Shown here: positions 1 to 5,051 of the stretch, piece by piece
Layout of the letters: each line of letters starts with the position of its first letter
Numbering within the stretch: position 1 is the first letter of the stretch
NCBI GenBank assembly: GCA_016297555.1
Contig: JAEDGK010000086.1
Span: 1-9,063 of the forward strand
Origin: Clostridiaceae bacterium
GTDB taxonomy: Bacteria > Bacillota > Clostridia > Oscillospirales > Acutalibacteraceae
DNA: 9,063 nt
Direction of reading: 5' to 3'
Notes under the pieces: model-generated
The model's database searches: none
Told to the model about the DNA's origin: nothing
The model's input: the letters and a program-made list of their open reading frames with translations, nothing else
Made by a program: the position numbers and the translations under genes

Positions 1-60
1 ACGGTTGACTGCAACAAATGCAGAACGGTATGCCCGATGAGGTTCGGTATGAAAGAGTGA
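1..60 (+). CDS. C-terminal end of a 4Fe-4S cluster protein (5' partial)
   Basis: Frame 1 is open from the first base to a TGA at 58-60 and encodes 19 residues. They contain C-x2-C-x3-C-P (VDCNKCRTVCPM), the usual ferredoxin-type motif in which the three cysteines plus a fourth one elsewhere hold a 4Fe-4S cluster. The protein ends eight residues after the last cysteine of the motif, so this is the C-terminal cluster of a ferredoxin, polyferredoxin or NapH-like membrane ferredoxin. The rest lies to the left of the window, so the family cannot be decided. The reading frame, motif and the terminator that follows at 105-141 agree with a real gene end. Confidence 0.6.
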   Translation, partial: TVDCNKCRTVCPMRFGMKE

Positions 61-66
61 CATAAT

Positions 67-126
67 ATGGATGAAAACTGCCCATGCAGAAAGAAAAGCA
101 TCATAAAAGACGGCTTGCATCGCTGA
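67..126 (+). CDS. Possible 19-aa Cys-containing micro-ORF
   Basis: ATG at 67, six bases after the stop of the ferredoxin-like gene, opens a 19-codon frame encoding MDENCPCRKKSIIKDGLHR. A weak AAAGAG lies about 11 bases upstream. The N-terminus (MDENCPCRKK) resembles the start of small Clostridia proteins of the form M-x-x-x-C-P-C-x-R-K-K followed by more cysteines, but the later cysteines are absent. The last codons and the stop lie inside the terminator stem, so the gene would end in the hairpin that stops its own mRNA. It may be the remnant of such a small protein or a chance ORF. The family resemblance is from memory and unverified. Confidence 0.2.
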   Translation: MDENCPCRKKSIIKDGLHR

Positions 127-141
127 TACAAGCCGCCTTTT
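105..141. terminator. Bidirectional rho-independent terminator
   Basis: CGGCTTG (111-117) pairs with CAAGCCG (129-135) around an 11-nt loop. After one mismatch, GAAAA upstream pairs with the T-run downstream. The T-run at 138-143 serves plus-strand transcription of the ferredoxin-like gene. The AAAA at 105-108 gives a short U-tract for the methyltransferase transcript on the minus strand, whose stop codon is only a few bases away. Confidence 0.8.
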
Positions 142-858
142 TTATTTCTTTCTCAAAACTATTTTAATGAAGTTCAGGTATTTCCCTCCGCCTGCTTCCA
201 TTGACTTTCTGTCGCCGACGGCATATTCGTTTTCCTGCTTTAACCAATCCGCCCAAACTTCTTCGTTGCTCTCCATTTCGGTAACGGAAATCACTTCCGA
301 ACACTTTGATTTGCCGACCGTTCTGCTCCAATATTCAACATCGTGCATATAGTCAAGCTGTTCCGGAGTCCATGAAAGCAGAAGCTCCTGCGGCAAATTA
401 TCGTGGCAGTCTTTTTTCATACCGGGGATTGCAATGTAAACATAGCCGCCGCTTTTAACAAACGGCAAAAGCTTGCCGTCAAGATAGCTCTCGTCCCGCC
501 CGAAATAGTTGTATGAGTCGGTGCTGACAACCGCGTCAAAAAAATCTTTTTCAAACGGCAGGTCAAGTGCGTCGGCTTTTACGGGAATTATCCTGTCTCT
601 GCTCAGCCCCATCTCATCAAAGAATTTGCGGTTTTCTTCGGGGTCGCTCCACAAATCTGCCGCATAAACCGTGAAGCCGTATTCTTTTGCAAGGAACACG
701 CTTGTCAGCCCTTGACCGCTTCCCAAGTCGCAAACAACGCTCCCCTGCGGAATTTTGTGGTCAAGCAGCAATTCTTCCTCCAATTTAACGGGATTCGGCC
801 CCATGATTTTTGACTGCAATTCGGGTGTATTGTATTTTTCACTTTTGATATACTTCAT
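142..858 (-). CDS. Class I SAM-dependent methyltransferase
   Basis: The 238-residue protein has the Rossmann-type methyltransferase core. Motif I is VVCDLGSGQG (about residues 41-50), the acidic end of the second strand is YAADLW (65-70), then KADALDLPFE (94-103) and DAVVST (108-113) for motif II, and PFVKSGGYVYIAIPG (132-146) for motif III. It should transfer a methyl group from SAM to a small molecule; nothing in the sequence identifies the acceptor. An in-frame TTG lies 21 bases further upstream (877-879), but the ATG at 858 has an AAGAGGA ribosome binding site about 10 bases before it, whereas the TTG has none, so I chose the ATG. It follows the TetR gene by 54 bases on the same strand with no terminator or clear promoter between, so the two are probably co-transcribed. 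By analogy with other TetR-linked enzymes it may modify the compound the repressor senses; that is inference. Confidence 0.9.
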   Translation of the reverse strand: MKYIKSEKYNTPELQSKIMGPNPVKLEEELLLDHKIPQGSVVCDLGSGQGLTSVFLAKEYGFTVYAADLWSDPEENRKFFDEMGLSRDRIIPVKADALDLPFEKDFFDAVVSTDSYNYFGRDESYLDGKLLPFVKSGGYVYIAIPGMKKDCHDNLPQELLLSWTPEQLDYMHDVEYWSRTVGKSKCSEVISVTEMESNEEVWADWLKQENEYAVGDRKSMEAGGGKYLNFIKIVLRKK

Positions 859-912
859 TTTGATTTTTCCTCTTTTCAATATTGAATTTTAAATCAGCCA
901 AGCATTATTCAG

Positions 913-1530
913 TTAACCTGCGGCAGAATTATGACAAATAAAACGCTCTATGTGGCTATTGAGCATTTCGGCAAGACCCGCCTTATCGTCAGACCTGTCC
1001 GCCATATTTATCAGCAGATACATCGGCGCATAAAACTCGACGGCAAGCTGTTTCGGGTCAGCCTTTTTGAGAATGCCTTTTTTCATCATTTCGCGGAATA
1101 TATCTTCCGTATATTCAACAGGCCCCGAAACAATGCAGTCGGCATATAATTTCGCCATTTCCGCACTTCGGTATTGCTCCAGAGCCAGCATTTTGCGGAA
1201 GTCGGAAGCAAAGCCGTCCTCTGTCCAAAACGCGAATTGAGCCATGGTGAAATCCTTAACATTATCCAAAGATACATCCTCATAAGACTTCGGTTCAGCC
1301 TCATATTTTGCCTCGGGCACTTTGTTTTCGCGCGACTTTTCGGCATCAATCCGATACATTCTTTCGACAATGCTGTCAAAAATATCACGCTTATTTTTAT
1401 AATGCTTATATAAAGCCCCTTTTGTTATGCCAAGCTCGCCCGCAATGGTGCTCACCGAAACCGCCTCGTAGCCGTCTTTGGCAAACAGGCGAAGCGCTGT
1501 CATTAAAATATCTTCTTTTGTTCCTGCCAT
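913..1530 (-). CDS. TetR/AcrR-family transcriptional repressor
   Basis: This is a 205-residue protein of normal length for the family. The N-terminal DNA-binding domain is clear: ILMTALRLFAKDGYEAVSVS (residues 8-27) leads into the helix-turn-helix TIAGELGITKGALYKHYKNK (28-47), a close match to the TetR consensus. The remaining roughly 150 residues are the variable ligand-binding and dimerisation domain, so the inducer cannot be guessed. The ATG at 1530 has GGAGG seven bases upstream. The promoter just upstream carries two copies of a 16-bp palindrome, one in the -35/-10 spacer and one just past the -10, which is the expected arrangement for autorepression. The methyltransferase gene follows on the same strand and is the likely regulated partner. 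The divergent GNAT gene has a separate promoter about 40 bp beyond the operators. Confidence 0.93.
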   Translation of the reverse strand: MAGTKEDILMTALRLFAKDGYEAVSVSTIAGELGITKGALYKHYKNKRDIFDSIVERMYRIDAEKSRENKVPEAKYEAEPKSYEDVSLDNVKDFTMAQFAFWTEDGFASDFRKMLALEQYRSAEMAKLYADCIVSGPVEYTEDIFREMMKKGILKKADPKQLAVEFYAPMYLLINMADRSDDKAGLAEMLNSHIERFICHNSAAG

Positions 1531-1545
1531 ATATATCCTCCGTCG

Positions 1546-1561
1546 GTAAACGCTCGTTTAC
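1546..1561. promoter_or_regulatory. Palindromic operator 1 (perfect 7-2-7)
   Basis: GTAAACGCTCGTTTAC is a perfect inverted repeat of GTAAACG around a 2-bp centre. It lies just downstream of the tetR -10 box and covers the predicted start site, where a bound repressor would block transcription. It is the proximal copy of a pair spaced 26 bp centre to centre. Binding by the adjacent TetR protein is inferred. Confidence 0.85.
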
Positions 1562-1565
1562 TTGT

Positions 1566-1594
1566 ATTATAGTAAACGCTCGTTCACTTGTCAA
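1566..1594 (-). promoter_or_regulatory. Sigma-A-type promoter of the tetR unit
   Basis: Read on the minus strand, TTGACA (1594-1589) and TATAAT (1571-1566) are both exact consensus hexamers with a 17-bp spacer. Transcription should start near 1559 and reach the GGAGG site at 1540-1536. Such a strong core promoter implies the gene is held down by a repressor, consistent with the overlapping palindromes. Confidence 0.9.
1572..1587. promoter_or_regulatory. Palindromic operator 2 (one mismatch)
   Basis: GTAAACGCTCGTTCAC differs from operator 1 by one base in the second arm. It fills positions 2-17 of the 17-bp spacer between the -35 and -10 boxes of the tetR promoter, so its occupant would exclude RNA polymerase. 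The two copies also share the flanking TTGT. Confidence 0.85.
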
Positions 1595-1627
1595 GAGGTA
1601 ACAGAAAAAAATATGTTTCTTTTGCCG

Positions 1628-1656
1628 TTGAGTTTCTTTGTGGGCTATGTTATAAT
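1628..1656 (+). promoter_or_regulatory. Extended -10 promoter of the GNAT gene
   Basis: TTGAGT (1628-1633), a 17-bp spacer and TATAAT (1651-1656), with TG one base before the -10 box (1648-1649). The predicted start near 1663 is followed by the GGAGG ribosome binding site at 1682-1686. No copy of the tetR palindrome lies inside this promoter. Confidence 0.8.
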
Positions 1657-1694
1657 CAAAACCGTTAATCACCGGCAAATCGGAGGGCTTGCAT

Positions 1695-2225
1695 ATGATA
1701 AGAAAAGCAACAGCTTCGGATATAGACGCCGTTTCATCGGTTTATGAACACATTCACACGGCTGAGGAAGCGGGAGAAACAACCACGGGCTGGATAAGAG
1801 GCGTTTATCCCGAAAGAGAAACGGCGTTGGCGGCGCTTGCCCGCGGGGATTTGTTCGTTCAAACAGACATAATCCGGGGAAAAGAGCTTGTCGTCGGCAC
1901 CGCAATCCTCAATCGGATACAGGTCGATGTATATAAGACTGCTCCGTGGAAATACGATGTCCCCGACAGCCAAGTCATGGTAATGCATACGCTTGTGATT
2001 GACCCGAGCTTTAAAGGCAGGGGCTACGGACGGAAATTCGAGCAATTCTATGAGCTGTACGCCGCCGAAAACGGCTGCCGTTATCTGCGGATTGATACAA
2101 ACGCCGCTAACAATTCCGCACGGGGATTTTATAAAAAGCTCGGATATGACGAAATCAATATTGTCCCCTGTGAATTCAACGGAATCCCCGATGTAAAGCT
2201 TGTCCTTTTGGAAAAGAGGATATAA
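1695..2225 (+). CDS. GNAT-family N-acetyltransferase
   Basis: This is a 176-residue protein with the acetyl-CoA-dependent acetyltransferase fold. It starts with the common MIRKATASDIDAV (strand 1 and helix 1). Motif A is visible as MHTLVIDPSFKGRGYGRKF (residues 97-115), where KGRGYG is the pyrophosphate-binding Q/R-x-x-G-x-G/A loop. Motif B is NNSARGFYKKLGYDE (139-153), whose tyrosine area forms the usual end of the domain. The substrate cannot be read from the sequence. GGAGG at 1682-1686 is eight bases from the ATG at 1695. An in-frame TTG at 1689 is only two bases from that site and was rejected. The gene is divergent from tetR with its own promoter and ends at the hairpin terminator at 2234-2265, so it is probably monocistronic. 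Confidence 0.92.
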   Translation: MIRKATASDIDAVSSVYEHIHTAEEAGETTTGWIRGVYPERETALAALARGDLFVQTDIIRGKELVVGTAILNRIQVDVYKTAPWKYDVPDSQVMVMHTLVIDPSFKGRGYGRKFEQFYELYAAENGCRYLRIDTNAANNSARGFYKKLGYDEINIVPCEFNGIPDVKLVLLEKRI

Positions 2226-2272
2226 AAAGAAATCAACCCGAGAAGCTAAGAAACTTCTCGGGTTGCTGAATT
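2226..2272. terminator. Bidirectional terminator between convergent genes
   Basis: CAACCCGAGAAG (2234-2245) pairs perfectly with CTTCTCGGGTTG (2254-2265), a 12-bp stem with an 8-nt loop. On the minus strand it is followed by ATTTCTTTTT, a reasonable U-tract for the long synthetase gene ending at 2280. On the plus strand the tail is weaker (CTGAATTTTA) and serves the GNAT gene. Confidence 0.85.
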
Positions 2273-2279
2273 TTATGGA

Positions 2280-4598
2280 TTATTTACCTGCACGCAGGTC
2301 AACGCGTCTTATCTTGCCGCTGATTGTTTTGGGCAGCTCATCTCTGAACTCAACAATTCTCGGATATTTATAAGGCGCGGTATGCTCCTTGACATACTTC
2401 TGAATTTCTTTTTTAAGCTCGTCCGTTCCGACTGTTCCCTTTGTCAGAACGATATCCGCCTTAACCACCTGACCTCTGATTTCATCGGGAGCGGCGGAAA
2501 CCGCACATTCAAGAACATAGGGCAGCTCCATGATAACGCTTTCAATCTCAAAGGGTCCGATACGGTAGCCCGAGGATTTGATAAGATCGTCAACTCTGCC
2601 GACATACCAGAAGAAGCCGTCTTCATCTCTCCACGCGGTGTCGCCCGTGTGATAGATATTATCGTGCCATGCTTCCTTGGTCTTTTCTTCGTCAAGATAA
2701 TATCCCTTGAACAGTCCGCAGGGAGAGCCTGCGTCGGTTCTGACAACGATTTCGCCGACCTCGCCAACCTTAACTGTCTCGCCCTCGGAGTTTACAAGAT
2801 CAACATCATAGAGCGGGCTGGGCTTACCCATTGAGCCGACCTTGATTGACGAGCCTACAAAGTTGCCGACCGTTAGTGTGGTTTCGGTCTGACCGAAGCC
2901 CTCCATAAGCCTGATGCCCGTTGCTTTCAGGAACTGCTGGAATACCTCGGGGTTAAGAGCTTCGCCCGCCGTAGTGGCGTATTTTATTGATTTGAGGTCA
3001 TAATTTGCGAGATCCTCTTTGATAAAGAAGCGATACATTGTGGGCGGCGCGCAGAAGGTGGTGATTTTGTATTTGCCTATCATCTTGAGAATATCATCGG
3101 CAATAAACTTATCAAAGTCATAGGTGAAAACACCCGCTTCGCAGAGCCACTGACCGTAAAGCTTGCCCCAGAGAGCCTTGCCCCAGCCTGTATCGGAAAT
3201 CGTGAAATGCAGACCGTTGGGGTCAACATTATGCCAATATTTCGCAGTGATGAAGTGACCGAGCGGATATCTGTGGGTATGCATTGCGATTTTGGGATAG
3301 CCCGTTGTGCCCGAGGTAAAGAACATAAGCATCGGGTCATAGCCGAAAGCTCCGTTTTCGGGAGAGGGTCTTTCAAAAACATCGCTGAACAGGCAATATT
3401 CCTCATCAAAATTATGCCAGCCCTCTCGTTTGCCGTGGGCAATGATTTTTGTTTTGAGCACGCTGCATTTTTCTGCGGCAAGCTCAACCTGATGGGCAAC
3501 ATCGCCGTCCGCCGTGCAGACAATCGCGCTTATCTGACCCGCATTAAAGCGGTATTCAAAGTCGTGGTCAACGAGCTGATTGGTTGCGGGAACAACTATT
3601 GCGCCTATCTTGTGAAGCGCAAGAATTGCAAACCAGAACTGATAATGGCGCTTGAGAACAAGCATTACCCTGTCGCCTTTCTTGATGCCGAGCGAAAGGA
3701 AGTAATTCGCCGCCATTGACGAATGACGGCTCATATCGCTAAATGTAAAGCGTCTTTCCGTGCCGTCATTTGAAACATGGAGCATAGCCGTTTTATCGGG
3801 GCATTTCTTGGCAAGCTCGTCAACAACATCAAAAGCAAAATTGAATTTATCGTCATTGATATATTTAATACCGTTAATAACGCCGTTTTCGTCAAGAGTG
3901 GTCTCGATAAACTTTGCATAAACGGGATTGTGAAGATTTGCAAGGTCAACATTGGTTGTGCTCGGAGTTTTGATTTCCTCAACATATTCGCTCATTTCGG
4001 ACGAGCCGTCGGGGGAAATAACGATTGCGTAGAATTCGCACTCCTTGCCGCCGACTGCGATCTCGTTGTGAGGCACGGAGCTGTCAAAATAAATGCAGTC
4101 GCCCTCGTTCAGAGTTTCCGTTCTGTCACCGATAATCATTTTCAGCGTGCCGCGGGTAACAATGTTTATCTCTTGCCCGTCATGGCAAACGCAGTGATAG
4201 GGCGGATTGAGAGCTTCCTCCGAATAAGGAATGGTAACTCTGAAAGGCTCTGCAATTTTATTTTTGAAGAACGGTGCAAGGCGATTGTAGCTGAAACCCT
4301 CGCGCCTTGTTATGGGCATACCCTCGCCCTTTCTTGTGAGAGTATATTCCGTAAGGCTCGGGCTGCTGCCCTCCATAATATCGGTTATTTCAACGCCGCA
4401 GACCTGCGCTATCTTATAAATAAAGGTAAAGCTGAAATCTCTGCTGCCGGATTCATAATAGCAGTATTCTTCTTCGCTTATACCGATTTTCTTTGCCATT
4501 TCCGCCTGAGTGAAGCCCAAGTCAAGGCGCAGAGCTATAATTCGCTGGGCAACCTCCATAATTTTGTTTTCTACCGAACCCTGACCAAAAGTTATCAT
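2280..4598 (-). CDS. XRE-HTH / cupin / acyl-CoA synthetase fusion protein
   Basis: The 772-residue protein has three parts. Residues 13-76 form an XRE-type helix-turn-helix (FTQAEMAKKIGISEEEYCYYE). Residues about 115-195 form a cupin barrel with H139, E143 and H177 (VPHNE) in metal-ligand positions; the first His of the usual H-x-H is missing. From about 220 onward is a complete adenylate-forming enzyme. It has the P-loop FFTSGTTGYPK (426-436), the SDTGWGKALWGKLYGQW block (468-484) typical of medium-chain acyl-CoA synthetases, GFGQTE (567-572), YHTGD (649-653), GRVDDLIKSSGYRIGPFEIE (667-686), and PKTISGKIRR with catalytic Lys762. It should convert a carboxylic acid, ATP and CoA to acyl-CoA, AMP and PPi; short, branched or medium chains are most likely. 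No frameshift is seen. The start ATG has AAAGGAG about 10 bases upstream. The gene is monocistronic behind a T-box leader. Whether the N-terminal part binds DNA or senses the acid is unknown. Confidence 0.93.
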   Translation of the reverse strand: MITFGQGSVENKIMEVAQRIIALRLDLGFTQAEMAKKIGISEEEYCYYESGSRDFSFTFIYKIAQVCGVEITDIMEGSSPSLTEYTLTRKGEGMPITRREGFSYNRLAPFFKNKIAEPFRVTIPYSEEALNPPYHCVCHDGQEINIVTRGTLKMIIGDRTETLNEGDCIYFDSSVPHNEIAVGGKECEFYAIVISPDGSSEMSEYVEEIKTPSTTNVDLANLHNPVYAKFIETTLDENGVINGIKYINDDKFNFAFDVVDELAKKCPDKTAMLHVSNDGTERRFTFSDMSRHSSMAANYFLSLGIKKGDRVMLVLKRHYQFWFAILALHKIGAIVVPATNQLVDHDFEYRFNAGQISAIVCTADGDVAHQVELAAEKCSVLKTKIIAHGKREGWHNFDEEYCLFSDVFERPSPENGAFGYDPMLMFFTSGTTGYPKIAMHTHRYPLGHFITAKYWHNVDPNGLHFTISDTGWGKALWGKLYGQWLCEAGVFTYDFDKFIADDILKMIGKYKITTFCAPPTMYRFFIKEDLANYDLKSIKYATTAGEALNPEVFQQFLKATGIRLMEGFGQTETTLTVGNFVGSSIKVGSMGKPSPLYDVDLVNSEGETVKVGEVGEIVVRTDAGSPCGLFKGYYLDEEKTKEAWHDNIYHTGDTAWRDEDGFFWYVGRVDDLIKSSGYRIGPFEIESVIMELPYVLECAVSAAPDEIRGQVVKADIVLTKGTVGTDELKKEIQKYVKEHTAPYKYPRIVEFRDELPKTISGKIRRVDLRAGK

Positions 4599-4627
4599 TT
4601 TTTTGACTCTCCTTTCGCTTCGGGAAC

Positions 4628-4666
4628 AAAAAAACGCCCCAAAGCAATTAATTTTGCTTTGAGACG
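4628..4666 (-). terminator. T-box-controlled intrinsic terminator
   Basis: On the minus strand CGTCTCAAAGCAA (4666-4654) pairs with TTGCTTTGGGGCG (4647-4635) around AATTAA, giving a 13-bp stem with two G-U pairs, followed by seven Ts (4634-4628). The 5' arm shares CGUCUCAAA with the antiterminator, so the two folds are mutually exclusive. Uncharged tRNA should favour read-through into the synthetase gene. Confidence 0.93.
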
Positions 4667-4897
4667 AGTAAATTTAAACCCGCGGTACCACTCAAATTGC
4701 GCCGAAAGACGCCTCTCAACGGACTCCAACAAGCCCTACGCTTTAACGCAGCGATTACGGAAGCTGTCTACTCGCCAAGCGGCTTTCGGAGCTTCTGCTC
4801 GGAAGGGATAGCTTTGAATTACTCCGCTGACGGCTCGCACCAAACGCCGCCTCTCTGAAAACCTTGAAATTCAGCCTTCTTCGTCATAGCTTTTACG
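4628..4897 (-). promoter_or_regulatory. T-box riboswitch leader (tRNA-sensing)
   Basis: Read on the minus strand from about 4897, the Stem I landmarks appear in order. AUGAC-GAAG (4888-4880) pairs its GAAG with CUUC (4805-4802) before a kink-turn-like CGAGC. GAAUU pairs with AAUUC (4872-4868 with 4820-4816). The AGAGAG element is at 4856-4851 and the distal loop GGUG at 4841-4838, closed by GGCGGC/GCCGUC. A short GCGUC/GGCGC hairpin (4712-4699) resembles Stem III. The T-box UGGUACCGCG is at 4690-4681. UUUGAG before it and GCG within it can pair with CUCAAA and CGU at 4666-4658 to form the antiterminator, excluding the terminator. The N base of UGGN is U, implying a tRNA with discriminator A. 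The specifier codon is either GCU (4812-4810, in an AAA-GCU-A context) or AUC (4809-4807, better spaced from CUUC). Confidence 0.95.
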
Positions 4898-4903
4898 ATT
4901 TAA

Positions 4904-4932
4904 AGCATAGCACCATTTGGCGGCTTTGTCAA
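4904..4932 (-). promoter_or_regulatory. Promoter of the T-box/synthetase transcript
   Basis: On the minus strand TTGACA (4932-4927), a 17-bp spacer and TATGCT (4909-4904). The start is expected near 4897, immediately upstream of T-box Stem I. It is back to back with the promoter of the transporter gene. Confidence 0.85.
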
Positions 4933-4991
4933 CATCCTTTTGAAACTTTAACAAAACTAATACAAAATTTAATTTATCTCCTATTTTTTTA

Positions 4992-5020
4992 TTGATGTTT
5001 CACAAAAAATATGATATCAT
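4992..5020 (+). promoter_or_regulatory. Promoter of the transporter-LRR operon
   Basis: TTGATG (4992-4997), 17-bp spacer, TATCAT (5015-5020), in a strongly AT-rich stretch. The start would be near 5027 with a short leader holding AAAGGAAGG at 5037-5045. The 60 bp between this -35 box and the divergent T-box promoter holds no palindrome that I can see. Confidence 0.65.
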
Positions 5021-5051
5021 TATTTAAAACACTATGAAAGGAAGGTAGTGA

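Noticed and set aside
859..879. TTG start for the methyltransferase at 879
   Set aside because: The ribosome binding site AAGAGGA lies downstream of it and serves the ATG at 858.
1308..1678. Overlapping short frames around the tetR promoter on both strands
   Set aside because: They cross the promoter, operators and the tetR coding start, and none has a ribosome binding site or family signature.
1689..1694. TTG start for the GNAT protein at 1689
   Set aside because: It is only two bases after GGAGG; the ATG at 1695 has proper spacing and begins with the family's usual MIRKAT.
4641..4660. AAAGCAATTAATTTTGCTTT as an operator palindrome for the synthetase
   Set aside because: It is the upper part of the T-box terminator hairpin and needs no protein-binding explanation.
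3777..4811. Long plus-strand open frame of 344 codons
   Set aside because: It runs antisense across the conserved HTH and cupin region and the T-box leader. Its translation has no recognisable domain and the minus-strand reading is unambiguous.
4599..5051. Hidden small gene in the 453-bp gap between the synthetase and transporter genes
   Set aside because: The gap is filled by the T-box leader and two divergent promoters; no small ORF with a ribosome binding site is visible.
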